A stretch of DNA of 64,000 bases from Aldrovandia affinis (GCA_029706075.1 JAINUG010000176.1:930001-994000); one strand, 5' to 3'; counted from the first letter of the stretch, positions 34,839-46,787 are shown. Notes: generated by a model from the sequence alone, not told the origin. Translations and numbers: made by a program.

Positions 34839-35900
34839 TTGCCATCTTTGAGTGGTGGTGCTAGTTCAGCATGCTTGTTGTCAATTATCTTTTGCATGAA
34901 TGCGATGACGTGAGCTTTCAGTTCAGGTTTCTTCTCCAGATAGGACATCAAGCGTCTGTAAGCATACTCCCTGTTGTTAGGGAGTCGTCTCCGTGGATTA
35001 CGGAATGGCAAAGGAGCTACCCAGCTGTTGTCATTGCCTTTAAAACACTAGTTTTCCATCATATGAAGGAAGGTGATGTCCTCAATTGATGGTACAAGCT
35101 GGTTGTCATTTGTACTAAGATAGAAGACTGTTTCACCTAGGTTCTCCTCCGTGATTTTTGCTAATGGGATTTGAGGTGGGGAAGGCGGAAAAGTGCTTGA
35201 TGGAACCCTTCAGACCTCTCTTTCACCCTGATGTGACTCTTACATGGGCTTAGGAGGCTGGGGCATCCATTCTCAAGGATGCACGTCTTCATAGAAGTCA
35301 CAACGGATGGGACATGTGCACCGCCAAACATCTCCTATGATGACCCAGCCCAGGTCCAGCTTCTGAGCATATGGGAAATTGAGTGGGCTATAGAGCTGTT
35401 TACAAACTTTGTAAACCCTCAGTATGTCTTTTCCAAGCACCAGAAGAATCTCTGAGTTTGGGTCAAAGGCTGGTATCTTATCTGCTATAGCCTTTAGATG
35501 TCTGTGGTGGTAGGCGGCATCTGGTGTGGGTATCTCCGCTCGGTTGTTTGGGACTTCATTATATTCAATCAGCATAGGGTGTGAGAGACTCGTTTTCCCA
35601 TCCACAGTGCAACCACGAGCCCTCTTTCCAGCTGTCTCAGTTACCCCTGCACATGTCTTGAGGGTATAAGGAGCTGCATTTCCTCCAATGTTGAACATGT
35701 TGAAAAACTCGGGCTTAGCTAGAGACTTATTACTCTGGTCATCCAAGATGTCATATTTTTTCTGGGCCTCTTTGCGACGTCCATCTGGATAAACACTCAC
35801 AAGGTATACACTGTATCTTAGAGTAGGGTTTTCAATGAAAACCCTCACCTTCTCGCCATGCTCTGTCGGATGAGAGGCTGTCGGATGTGAGGAAGGCATA
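34839..35900 (-). pseudogene. pol: BEL/Pao protease-like domain and start of reverse transcriptase
   Basis: YDILDDQSNKSLAKPEFFNM carries the D-D-Q-S protease-like motif of fish BEL elements; EIPTPDAAYHHRHLKAIADK and LVLGKDILRVYKV follow. After the open frame ends at 35273 the RT leader continues in broken frames to about 34850, where the CR1 insertion begins. Confidence 0.82.
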
Positions 35901-35999
35901 GCTGTCTTCGACTGGACCTGGGTGGAGAGCTATCAAGTGCCATTTACTCTTGCATTCCATACACTGGACGGGAACCTCGCAATTCTTAGCTTGATGTGA

Positions 36000-37485
36000 G
36001 GTAGAAGAACAAAAGCAAAAACATATGAAATTCTCTTTTAGGAATTTCTTGCGGTCAAGGGCATGTTCCTGAAACTTCAGTACTTCTTTAGGGGGTGTGG
36101 GTTGTTATGGAGGGGGCACTGTTTCCTCGAGCCTTCTGTTGACTTCTCTGTCTTTTCTTTCGGTGGAGTGTCAGCGGGTGACACATTTGTTTTGTGGACT
36201 GATACTAATGTTTGCGCATGCAAGTTGCCTACTGACCTGTCTTTCTTGGGTGTGGCAATGAAGAGAGTGGTATTAAAACTAGGATCATTCCTAGCTTTAG
36301 CTATTCTTTGAACAAACTCACAGAAGAAAGAGAAGGGTGGAAAGCTGACCCTGTTTTCTTGCTTGTATTTGGAGCCTATTGACATCCACTTCTCTTGGAG
36401 GTGAAAGGGCAACTTTTCGACAATTGGGCCTACTCCTTGGGTAGTGTCAAGGTGGGTCAAGCCTGCAACTCGAGCAGCAGGTTTTCCAGCTCGCCAAGCT
36501 TTTGCCCGTCTTTACTTGATATCCTGGTGAAGCTCTCTATCTTGGAAAAGAGAGCTCTGTCGATTGGCTCTGGAGAGCCCTAGCTTTCCCCCAGTCTCTC
36601 CCAGACTATGTCAAGACTTACGGAGGGGTGTGTGATGTTGACTGACTTGATACGCTGTGCATGATCACTCAACTCCTTTCCTTGACGTTTAATAAGCGAG
36701 TGTTGTTTTTCAACTGCTGTCAAGTCAAGACCAGCTATGGTATTAAGAAATGTTGATTTCCAAGCCAGATAATGCTCTGGGAGGTCATCAAATTTGGTAA
36801 GGTCTGAGGACACAAGCTGGCTTCTAATAAGGAATTTGGCGAGGTCAGACATTGAAATCTCTTGGAGCCCTCGGTCTGTATGATGGTCGCTTGTCAACAG
36901 GGGGAGAACCATGTAGCGGCATGCCGCCACTCCAGAACAATGGAGTGCCCTCTGAAGTAGAGGGTTGGATTGTTTGTGGGTGACTGAATTGCAGAGTGCA
37001 GCTTACCTCAGGTGTTTTGCCTGTGATTACATCCTTTTCCCTCTGTCTGCTGCTGCTGACACTATAATGATGTGTCACATATTCACTTGTTCTTTGCCTT
37101 GAACTCAGAGGCAGATAGTCTAGTTATTTTGTTTGCTCTAGGCATTCTATTTGAATGGCTGCTTCTTCCATTACTTGAGCCTCAGCTAGGGCAGCATCAG
37201 CTTCTTTTTCTTGCTCTAGTGCATGTAGTGTTGCATCGAGATGAGCTTGTCAGTTTCACTCTGTGCAAAAGCTACTCTTACCTGGGCTGCTTTAGCTTTA
37301 GCACGTGCCCTTGCTGCTGCTATGCTAGCACTACAGATACTACTGATGACTGTGAGGACTTCAGCGAACACAAGGATATTGGTTTTCAAAGTCTGATTGT
37401 GCTTTAGCATCTTGTGTACCTGAATACAGTTCCACACCGCACACCCAATTAATAGCCTCCCGGTGTGGCCTACCTTCCGGCCCAC
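36000..37485 (-). pseudogene. gag: BEL/Pao gag, frameshifted
   Basis: N-terminal alanine-rich helix (ASIAAARARAKAKAAQVRVA, 37216-37400), then the DUF1759-type region HYLAWKSTFLNTIAGLDLTA and YGSPEPIDRALFSKIE-like parts (36930-36500), LQEKWMSIGSKYKQENRVSF (36400), and a CX2C zinc-knuckle-like region near 36000-35950. At least four frame changes. Recognised by the family's typical wording rather than an alignment. Confidence 0.8.
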
Positions 37486-37487
37486 TT

Positions 37488-38231
37488 TGTCACTACAAGG
37501 GGAAGAGCTAAACCCTTATTGGGCACATTCACATCCTTCACAACAGCAATCTGATGCCACAGACACACAACATGGAACAACAAAAGCAAAATACAGTGGA
37601 GCCATGCCGCAATGCAGGCAGACTGACACCAAAAAAAAAAAAAACACAGGACAGGGTCGCACTCCAGGCTGGTCTGTGAAGAGGTACGGCGCCACCTCCA
37701 CTTGAATTGTCCCCGGCTCACAGTCCCTTCACTGCTCAGCCACAGCTCTCGTCACATTCACCCTGGTCAGCTCTGCAAAACACCATTTGGATTTGGGGGG
37801 GGGGGGGAATCGCCAAAATTAGGCTCATTGCTCCGCCGCAGAAACAAAACTAACATTGCCTTTGTTTTCCTTTGCATTCCCAGATCCCCAGACTCCACCC
37901 CAAACCCTGCCATCACAAAAACTACAGACATTCACTGATATCCACTAATGGAACAACAATAAAAAAAACTTTGCCTAAGCAAACAAGACAAACTTAAAAA
38001 AAAAAAAAAAAATAAAAATATCGCCCAATCAAAAAGAAACAAAGGGACTGCACTCTTTCCCACAAGACTTGCTTTCCCATTTTCCTGTTCTTTCCCCCCA
38101 GGTGGGCTGCCCAGCCCCAATTACCTAACCCGTGGCAGGTGCCCCGCATTAGCACCCAATAAGTCAATGAGACGGCACTCCAGGGACCGTCTCAAAATGA
38201 CGCTCCAGGGAACCCGCAAAAAGTGCTGACA
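37488..38231 (-). repeat. proposed BEL/Pao 5' LTR
   Basis: On the plus strand starts TGTCACTAC and ends GTGCTGACA (TGTCA/TGACA inverted ends), lies immediately outside the gag leader, and contains A-runs near 37631 and 37998. No second copy is present to confirm the borders. Confidence 0.5.
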
Positions 38232-38362
38232 TGATATGGTAGAAACCGAAAATATGAGAAGTTTTAGGGCAGTGATGACAGAAGAGGCCCAAATTGTAGG
38301 AGCATGAGAAAATGGACATTAAAAGATAAGGACTGGAGGACAAAGGAAGAGACTTTCTCTAC

Positions 38363-38513
38363 CTGGCATGTGCACCATCCTGCAGTTGCAGTTCTCCACA
38401 ATGTAACGTGTCTCACAGTCAAGGCGGCAGGCTGTGACACTGTACACCTGGAAGAATCCAGAATCTGGGGTCTTCGACTGGCAGTCCCCCCATGGAGGGG
38501 GCAGGTACATCAG
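38363..38513 (-). CDS. asic2: asic2 exon: cysteine-rich extracellular domain
   Basis: This 151-nt exon encodes [12 protein letters not shown], a short variable stretch, then [19 protein letters not shown] and VHMPG. These are hallmark ASIC residues; the cysteines form part of the disulfide ladder of the thumb domain. The acceptor is TTTCCGCAG and the donor GTAGAG. It enters in phase 0 and leaves in phase 1. The donor side lies only 131 nt from the outer end of the proposed BEL/Pao LTR (37488-38231), and a SINE body begins 143 nt upstream of the acceptor, so this exon sits in a narrow transposon-free island. Confidence 0.94.
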
Positions 38514-38656
38514 CTGCGGAAACCATGGCAATGGACAGTTTTTCAACACATTCTTTTGAAGACAAAACGGCAAACTCAGTTTTAAGCTGCTAGTCATTTG
38601 CAAACAAAAGAAAAAAGATAAGGCCGAAATTAAATTGAATCTCAATGTCCTGTCCT

Positions 38657-39017
38657 GGCGGCACGGTGGTGCAGTGGATAGCGCTGTCGCCTCACAGCAA
38701 GAAGGTCTCGGGTTCGAATCCAGGCCGGGGGCCTTTCTGTGCGGAGTTTGCATGTTCTCCCCGTGTCCGCGTGGGTTTCCTCCAGGTACTCCGGTTTCTT
38801 CCCACAGTCCAAAGACATGCACGTTAGGCTAATTGGAGAGTCTAAATTGCCCGTAGGTATGAGTGTGTGAGTGAATGGTGTGTGTGCCCTGCGATGGATT
38901 GGCGACCTGTCCAGGGTGTATTCCTGCCTCTCGCCCGGAACGCATGCTGGGATAGGCCAGCCAGCCCCCCGACCCTGACCAGGAATAAGCGGCTTAGATA
39001 ATGGATGGATGGATGGA
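38657..39017 (+). mobile_element. tRNA-derived SINE, full length
   Basis: Head GCGGCACGGTGGTGCAGTGG with A-box, GGGTTCGAATCC B-box, body GTTTGCATGTTCTCCCCGTG, CAAAGACATGCACGTTAGGC, CGATGGATTGGCGACCTGTC, tail CCAGGAATAAGCGGCTTAG and (ATGG)n. An 11-bp perfect target duplication TGTCCTGTCCT (38646-38656, 39018-39028) marks it as fairly recent. Lies 143 bp upstream, in transcript sense, of an asic2 exon. Confidence 0.95.
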
Positions 39018-39028
39018 TGTCCTGTCCT

Positions 39029-41925
39029 CAACTCTGAATAATAATGTTTAAAAAATTTGATTCAATTGTTTTTGTTGCTTACGCTGCATTATGGCATATT
39101 TTTGGAAACTGCTGAAATGAATGACAAAGGAAAAACAGGATTAATTTAAGGATGATACAGATGCTATTAAAAGTATAATTCTACTTCTAATTCTAATTTG
39201 AATCTGGACCTAAAAGACACTCACTGATATGCATGCCCTTATTCTAAAGACAGAACCACAGCCCCTCTAGAATGAGGAGCCAAATGATACACAAGCCCCT
39301 GTGGCCAAACAATAAGAGACACAGTACAAACTGGGAGCTCTAGCATGTGGAATGGTCAGATCCATGGAGTGGGAAAGCCATTACTAAACAACCTGGCAAC
39401 CTCTCTCCACCATGCATCTGAATATTCTGGCTCTTACATTTTCACTCTGTCTATATTGAATTCAAATGCAAATACGGTACATAACAAAATATTGTATGCA
39501 TCATCTTTAACTGTAAGGAATTTTTTTTTACACATTTTTAAAAATCACTGAGAATTATTAGTTGCTATAAAATGTTGTCTTGCTTATGTCTTGTGTACAG
39601 TTTCAACTTTATTTTAATTCAACATCACAGGTGGGAATATAAATTGTCTAGCTCTACTCCCCCTGCAGCCTGGTCCCTGTTAATACCTTTGTGGAAGGCG
39701 TTGGTATTGGGAGCGGAATCAGGGCGATTAGCGACCACGCCTACTGGCAGAGCAGCCAGAGCACACACCTGTCTTGTGTCTTCTAATTATACCTGTGTGC
39801 TTAAAACTGCCCTGCTATCTTTAGTAGGTGGCTGAAACCAGGAAGCAGAGGCGGGCGAGAAAGAAAATATATTACTTGAAGCGGCTGAAAAGTTGCAAAG
39901 GTTGTGTGTTGGGTAATTGTTTGCTGAAAGGCTTATTTGAGTTAGTTTGTTATTTTTGTTTATTGTTTTTGTACTGAAACCGTGTGGGCGACAGATGAAG
40001 GTTTTGTATTATTTTGTTTATATTGCACTCTCACTGTCTTTCTCTTCCCGTGTCTGGGAGAGAGAGAAAGAAAAGAAAAGAAAGATCTGGTGCCTTTGAC
40101 CATAAAATCCACTCTCTGTCTCCTGCTGCTCTGTTCTCATCCAGGGATTGTCACGTGGCGTGTGACAGCCTCACACTAAAGTATGATGAGTTTCAGTTTA
40201 TGTACTTACCTTGCAGTTTGTGGAAGTGTGAAGGGAAAATATATTTAACAAGCTAACTAATGTAGCTAACTTGGCTGCATGTAGGCTACTCATATGAGGG
40301 TGTAACGGATGTGGTCGGTAAGATCCTATTGTAGTGATCATGCTTATAATGTGGATTGATGTCATTCATTGGGAGGCGGGACAAAGAAAACAACTAATAC
40401 AAAAGACTATAAAATAAAGATTGCTAAAATATCAGTTGATTAAGATTGACCCAAAAACCATAAGACCTAACCCCTTAGGTTTTTAAATAATTAATTTGGT
40501 AAATATGTTATTGAATATATAAATTGAGCATTTTGATCATAGAATATTCTTTCCAGAGCAGTACAAATAACGTTGAAGGTTCTGTGCAAATTTACTGTCA
40601 ACCTCTCATAAATCGATAAAGAATATAATTACCAAAGTTATTATTAAATAATCTCATGTTTGTGAGTACTTTAATCATTGTACTTTAATCAAGCAATATT
40701 AGTGCCATCACAAATAGATTTTCAATGAAATCGTGAGGCTTGAATAGAATCATTTTATGCAAAAATGTATCTGTATTTCACAATATGAAATTGAAACTAA
40801 TGGTTTGCAATTTTATTTAATCATTACTACATTGAACTTTTAAATATTCAATTTCAATTCACTTGAAAAACCATTTCAATATTACAATCATCAAATTACA
40901 TTATTTATTTAAAGTTAATTGAAACTTCAAGTTAATTGAAACTGAAACTTAATTGAATCAAGACCATTTGTCTGCAATTTAAAATGTCTAAGTAATTAGT
41001 GTCATTACTAAATTATTTTGGCTGAATAAATAGGTTGAGAGACTGAACTTTGTATCCATAAAAATATTGGAGGCTCTCTGGGCCCCCTCCCCTCTTGAAA
41101 AGCGCAAATGGTTTAGTCCGCCCCCCTGCACTAAGTAGGTATGTTACAATTCCCGTGCACAGCGGCGGTCTAGATGTGCCTGTGTCCCTGTGTGAGCGAT
41201 TACGAGAGACTATGGCCGTACCCCAAAAATGCAGGCTTTTCAAGGGCTGTCAGGGTTTTTTTCCACCATATGTCTGCGATATAACGTAGTTGAAAACTCG
41301 ATCCTCCATCTTGTTTCCTAAATTTGATTAAACATTGCTCGGTTTGGTCATACGCTACACGAGTCAGACTCGTGTTTAGTGCTTTCAAAATGATATATCG
41401 CAAGTTCAGGACTAAATAAAAGGTATCCAAGACGTTAATTTAACATTTTATCTTGTTTCTGGTGAAATTTCATTGAAATCTGTCGATGCGAAATGCAATA
41501 TTTTTGACCCGGAATGTGAGATATCTGCCCAAATGCTCACTGCCTGCCGTGGTTTTTGTCGTGTCGCGGCGTGTGCGCAACATGTAATTATGTGATTAAT
41601 TGATTATGTAATGTAATTTCAGATAATTCAAATTAAGATATATCATATCTTTTTTTTTAATGCTTCAATCTGTAATTACTGAAAATGTCATGCAATTATC
41701 TTTAAGAAAGTTATGGGCATTTATGTTATTGAATCACAGCTTTTGTTTCAAGATCATTGAAAAACAATAGGGTGAAAATAAATAAGTGTAGAAATTACCA
41801 TAACCTCCTTAAAACTTAAGATATGAGAGTGAATAAGGTATCAAATTAAAGGTATTTTCATGCTCTATCTGGTGGGATAAGTTTCAGGCTAGATTTATAA
41901 CATCTCATTGCATTTTTGTAACATA
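39029..41925. other. AT-rich intron sequence, nothing certain
   Basis: 39640-40180 is less AT-rich, with GA runs near 40070 and an imperfect LTR look, but I found no matching ends. 40660-41000 is extremely AT-rich. No exon found. Confidence 0.4.
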
Positions 41926-42477
41926 CACTACCGGTCAAAAGTTTGAGTACACCTTCCATCTGGACTATGGCTAATCGGGCACTCCTTCATTCTTCAGCAA
42001 GATAACGACCCGAAACACACCTTGAAGTTGTGCAAGAACTACCTGGTGAAGGAGGAACGTGAAGGACAACTCAAACTGATGACCTGGCCTGCCCAGTGTC
42101 CAGACCTCAATCCCATAGAAATTGTACGCGACAAACTGGACAGAACAGTCAAAGCAAAGCAACCCACAAGTTTCTCTGGGAATTGCTGCAGGAGAGCTGG
42201 GAAGACATATCGGGTGATTTCCTGCTGAAACTTATTAACCGAATGGCCCGTGTTTGTGAGGCTGTTATCACGGCAAAGGGTGGCTATTTTGAGGAATCCA
42301 AGATTCAATTTTCAATATAATTTTCTTGAACATTTCTTTGATGTTCATTTTGTTCATTGTTACATGTGTTTTTTGTCATTTTAAAGTATTTACAGAAATG
42401 TATACGGTGTAAAGCATTGTCAATTATGAGATAAACCTAGTTTCCAGCAGGTGTACTCAAACTTTTGACCGGTAGTG
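41926..42477 (+). mobile_element. internally deleted Tc1-like element (552 bp)
   Basis: 29-bp perfect inverted ends (CACTACCGGTCAAAAGTTTG AGTACACCT) flanked by TA. It keeps the C-terminal third of a transposase: QQDNDPKHTLKLCKNYL (second catalytic Asp), PAQCPDLNPIEIVRDKLDR (catalytic Glu block), INRMARVCEAVITAKGGYFE. The N-terminal DNA-binding half is deleted and one frameshift occurs near 42160. It could only move with help from a full element. Confidence 0.93.
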
Positions 42478-42559
42478 TACCTACACTAAGATTCGTCGCC
42501 AAACACGACTAATCACGTTGACTGGTGCTGATGCTGGAGCCCGCAAGTTTCAGTCAATC

Positions 42560-43393
42560 ATGTCTTTCCAGAAGAAAGTCGGGGTATCAAAAAAGAAAAG
42601 AAAGAAAAGAAACAACTGCTCACTAATTTCTTTCAAAAGAAAGGTAAGCAACTTGCTAACACTGTTTAAGAGTGGTTTAAGCTAATATCGATACATTTTT
42701 TCGATTGAACTAGGGCTGTCAATGTTAACACGTGAACGCATGCGATTAATTTCAAATGGATAACACGTTCATTTTTTTAAAATCGCGATTAATCTCATTT
42801 AAGTTTCACTCTCGCTACTGGCTGAAAGCAATCGCAAATGCGGGCAAACATACTACTGGTGATGGTGAAATGCATTGAAACTTTGTTTTTGAAGACTCAT
42901 TTGATCCAGTTCTATAACAAGACAAGCTAACGTAGCTAGCTACATTATGATAGTTAGCTAGCTAGCTGGTAAATTAAGCAGAATATAGCCTGTAGCCTGT
43001 TTCATTGTATATTATAAGCAGGTTGAGAGGCTAATATCAATCCTGTATGCCTCATGCTTGTAGAGGGGCCTGTCCTTGTAGCAGAGAGTGAGCAGGAAGA
43101 AGATGTGATCGAGGCAGAGAGTGAGCAGGTAGAAGAGGCAAAGAGTAGCAGTAGGACTAGTGAAGAGGATGATGGAGGTGAAGAGAGCAAGGAAAATGAA
43201 GGTTGCTCTGAGGGTAGTGAGAAGGATGAGGAGAAGACAGAGGAGGAAGTGGAAAAAAGTGAGTGGAATGCAGAAGGGTATTTGCCAGAGGACCCAGGAC
43301 TATGGCCAGAGAATCTTACTAATCTTACTAATTATATGTTTAAATGTGGTATAAGCAGTTCATTAGCGATTACCCTAATAACCACTACAGATT
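42560..43393 (+). other. lysine-rich then acidic reading-frame fragments, unrecognised
   Basis: ATG at 42560 gives MSFQKKVGVSKKKRKKRNN, ending at a possible GTAAGC donor (42644). From 43063 a second frame is strongly Glu/Asp/Ser-rich (VAESEQEEDVIEAESEQ) and ends DPGLWPENLTNLTNY before the L2 begins. The shape recalls the start of a hAT/ZMYM-like transposon gene, but the two parts do not splice in phase with the obvious acceptor. I do not assign a function. Confidence 0.25.
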
Positions 43394-45130
43394 CACCGTC
43401 CCACCACCTGCCCTCTTGATCCCATTCCTTCCCCCCTCTTCCAGTCCATTGCTATGGACATCCTCCCCTTTGTCTCTAATAGCTCTGTCCCCTCCTCCCT
43501 CAAATGCGCTCAGGTTGTCCCCCTCCTCAAAAAACCCTCTCTGAATCCTGCTGTCATCTCTAACTACCGACCTGTCTCTCTCCTCCCTTTCCTCTCCAAA
43601 ACGTTAGAGCGGGCTGTCTATAATCAACTGTCTGCTCATCTCTCACAGAACGACCTGCTTGATCCTAACCAATCTGGGTTCAGAGCAGGCCACTCCACAG
43701 AGACTGCTCTCCTTGCGGTCACAGAGGCTCTTCACGTCGCTAAGTCCCGATCCCTTTGCTCCGTCCTCCTTCTCCTCGACCTGTCGGCGGCATTCGACAC
43801 CGTGTCCGAGATGGGAATCTCTGGATCTGTGTTGACATGGTTTGAGTCCTACCTGGCTGACCGGTCCTACCAGGTGGCCTGGAGAGGATCCCTCTCCTCT
43901 CCCCTCACCCTCTCTACCGGTGTCCCGCAGGGCTCGGTGCTAGGCCCTGTCCTATTTTCTCTGTACACCAAGTCACTTGGCTCTGTTATTTCTGCTCATG
44001 GTTTTTCCTATCACTGTTATGCTGATGACACTCAACTGTTTCTCTCCTTCCCTCCATCTGATACCCAGGTCCCGGCACGGATCTCTGCATGCCTGGCTGA
44101 CATCTCCGCATGGATGTCCACCCACCACCTGAAGCTGAACCTGGGGAAGACAGAGCTGCTCTTCCTCCCAGCGAAGGGCTCCCCGATGATTGATGCGTCA
44201 ATCACCGTGGAAGGCTCCATAGTGTCTCCGTCCCAGTCTGCCAGGAGTCTTGGGGTAACCCTGGACAACCAGCTGTGCTTCTCGAGCCATATTGCAGCGA
44301 TCACTCGGACCTGCCGTTTCTCCCTCCACAACATCCGGAGGATCCGACCGTTCCTCACCCAAGAGGCCACTCAACTCCTGGTCCAGGCCCTGGTGATCTC
44401 ACGTCTGGACTACTGCAATTCCTTGCTGGCAGGCCTTCCGGCCTGTGCCATCAAGCCACTGCAACTAGTCCAGAACGCTGCTGCTCGCCTGGTGTTCAAC
44501 CAGCCGAAGTTCACCCACGTCACCCCTCTACTCTCCTCTCTGCACTGGCTCCCCATCGCAGCACGCATCAGATTCAAGTCACTGGTGCTTGCTTTTCAAG
44601 CGGCCAGAGGTACTGCTCCCCCATACCTCCAGTCACTCATCACGCCCTACACCCCGTCCAGACCTCTCCGCTCCGCCTCCGCTGGCAGACTGACTGCCCC
44701 ATCCCTCCGGGCGCCTGGCAGCCGCTCTCGCGGTCTCGCCTCTTCTCTGTCCTGGTCCCTCGTTGGTGGAACGACCTCCCGCAATTGGTCAGGACTGCGG
44801 AATCACTTCAATCTTCCGCAAGAGACTCAAAACCCACCTCTTCAGACTCCACTACCCCTGATCTCTGTCCATCTAGCTAAACTGTCTTCACCACTGTCTA
44901 CTTGTTCAACACTATACTCTTTATTTAAAAAAAATAAAAATAAAAATGTAAAATACCTTTTCCTTCCCGGTGTTACAGGTATGGTACGCAGATGCCTGCA
45001 ATGATGTCTATTGCTGTATTCCTGCACTGATCTCGTGCGCTAACTGTGATTGTTCCTACCATGTATTGATGCACATCTTGTAAGTCGCTCTGGATAAGAG
45101 CGTCTGCTAAATGCTTAAAATGTAAAATGT
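43394..45130 (+). mobile_element. L2 LINE copy B (no Copia insertion)
   Basis: Corresponds to 14515-15047 plus 19841-21090 of copy A, nearly identical. Ends with the same CTGCTAAATG tail. Its 5' end is truncated inside the reverse transcriptase leader. Confidence 0.95.
43454..45004 (+). pseudogene. L2 reverse transcriptase, 516-codon open frame
   Basis: [107 protein letters not shown]. Compared with copy A it lacks 24 nt near 43481 and 27 nt near 43805; both losses keep the frame. The second removes the VDHRILLSSL block just after the AFDT catalytic region, so activity is unlikely. No endonuclease. Confidence 0.9.
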
Positions 45131-46058
45131 AGTTGAACCTACGTCTGTAGATTGGACATTGAATGTTTTGTCTAACTGTTGTAACTGAATAAACCAGCTG
45201 TTAATTTTAATTGAACTGTGAGTTGTATATTTTGATGAAGGTTGATCCACCAGTTTGCTCTGCCTATCAACAAATTCTGAGATTTAATTGATAATTGGTA
45301 TCCTGTTGAAGAATTGTGTATGCTGTCTGTTGTGAAATACATTAACCGTGCCATTTTGAGGAGGTCATCTGTATAGGAATGAGTGAGTTGATTAGACAGT
45401 AAGTTCCTGTCTTTGATTACCGATGCTTTGTCAGCAAACAGTGTCTCTTCTATTCAACGGGCTAATCAGACGCTATCACTTCCTGACTTCCTTGCTGGTG
45501 CTTTGTTAGCAACACAAAGGCTCAATCAGACGCTATCACTTCCTGACTTCTTTGCTAGTGCTTTGTTAGCAACACAAAGGCTCAAACTGATCATCTGTCC
45601 CTATGCATATATTCAGGTGAGAGACTCCTTCACTTTAGACTCTTTACCAACTCGCTGTGGACCGCTGTGTGTAATAAACTTGCATTTCAAGTCAGACTGC
45701 TGAGTCTCCTGGTCGTCTCTTCGGAAGAAGCTAACACTGTGTAGCGATTATTATATTAAATCAAATAAATAGTTTACATGTAGGATAAGTGAGCGGGTTT
45801 TAACGCATAATACCACTTGCGTTCAGTATTCAGAGTGCTGAACTTTAAACAAGGGCGTTTGACTGTTAAGGCTACTGGATTCAGAGAATAGACCATTTTT
45901 ATTCTAACTTCACTGTCCTGACAAGAACCAGTGTACAATATGATCATCCAGCAAAACAAAGATACAAATCTCATAGGGTCTTGAAAATATGATGTGAATA
46001 TATGATCATAAAAATTTTACGAAAGATAAATTCTAGATAAAGATAAAGATCTTTCTTG
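45131..46058. repeat. second copy of the 0.93-kb segment
   Basis: Partner of 21091-22018, with only about half a dozen differences noticed (for example CCAGTTTG for CCATTTTG, TTCGGAAG for TTCAGAAG). It includes the same pair of 60-bp direct repeats at 45465-45585. It stops at CTTTCTTG, exactly where the two loci diverge. Confidence 0.93.
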
Positions 46059-46392
46059 ACTCAAAACCCACCTCTTCAGACTCCACTACCCCTGATCTCT
46101 GTCCATCTAGCTAAACTGTCTTCACCACTGTCTACTTGTTCAACACTATACTCTTTATTAAAAAAAAAAAAAAAGGAAAAAAAGAAAATGAAAATGTAAA
46201 ATACCTTTTCCTTCCCGGTGTTACAGGTATGGTACGCAGATGCCTGCAATGATGTCTATTGCTGTATTCCTGCACTGATCTCGTGCGCTAACTGTGATTG
46301 TTCCTACCATGTATTGATGCACATCTTGTAAGTCGCTCTGGATAAGAGCGTCTGCTAAATGCTTAAAATGTAAAAATGTAAAATGTAAATGT
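46059..46392 (+). mobile_element. extra L2 3' tail
   Basis: Begins ACTCAAAACCCACCTCTTCA, the L2 C-terminal coding end, and runs through the CTGCTAAATG stem-loop to TGTAAAATG repeats. It matches 44825-45130 apart from a longer A-rich stretch near 46160. It abuts the 0.93-kb segment without any spacer. Confidence 0.93.
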
Positions 46393-46540
46393 GTATAGTT
46401 GTTGATTCAATTTAAAAAAATTCTAAAGATGCGTGAGAGTCATGGATCAAGAGGGGAAGGGGGCCCACAAGACTGCATATGTGTGCTACGCCCCTGCATG
46501 TCTGGCACTGTTGGCATAGGAAATGGGGAAATCTCTAGAG

Positions 46541-46787
46541 CAGGGGTCGGCAACCTGCGGCTCCGGAGCCGCATGCGGCTCTTTCAGCCTTATGTTGCGG
46601 CTCCGCGTGGCTTGGGAAAATAAATAATATGTATCCAATTGAATTGGGCGCAAAATTGGGCGCATTTTTTTGGGGGGCGTAGCAACCCCCCCCCCGTCGA
46701 CAGAAAATGGTGCGGCTCCCAGTGTTTTCTTTTCCGTGGAAACCGGGTCCAAATGGCTCTTTGAGTGTTATGGGTTGCCGACCCCTG
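46541..46787. mobile_element. hAT non-autonomous element (MITE), 247 bp
   Basis: Inverted ends CAGGGGTCGGCAACC and GGTTGCCGACCCCTG, flanked by the 8-bp duplication CTCTAGAG (46533-46540, 46788-46795), the hAT signature. No coding capacity. Confidence 0.95.

Larger units (their letters stand above)
28761..38231 (-). mobile_element. BEL/Pao LTR retrotransposon, truncated and invaded
   Basis: Minus-strand order: proposed 5' LTR (38231-37488), gag (37485-36000), protease-like domain (35900-35273), start of reverse transcriptase (about 35270-34839), then a CR1 insertion (29263-34838 including its own guests), then the reverse transcriptase core (29262-28765). The frame of the RT resumes on the far side of the insertion. 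RNase H, integrase and the 3' LTR are missing. It fills most of the intron between the 57-nt and 151-nt asic2 exons. Confidence 0.9.

Noticed and set aside
36063..37407. Plus-strand reading frames over the BEL/Pao region
   Set aside because: They are antisense shadows of the minus-strand gag and have no motifs.
38657..38730. tRNA gene
   Set aside because: A- and B-boxes are present, but the cloverleaf is not maintained and the sequence continues into a SINE body with target duplication.
39640..40180. LTR or promoter
   Set aside because: Looks LTR-like (GA runs, TATA-like sequence), but no TG...CA ends or target duplication could be matched.
43054..43360. Host gene encoding an acidic nuclear protein
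   Set aside because: Low-complexity Glu/Ser frame, no clean splice phase with the upstream fragment, and truncated by the L2; kept only as an unrecognised fragment.
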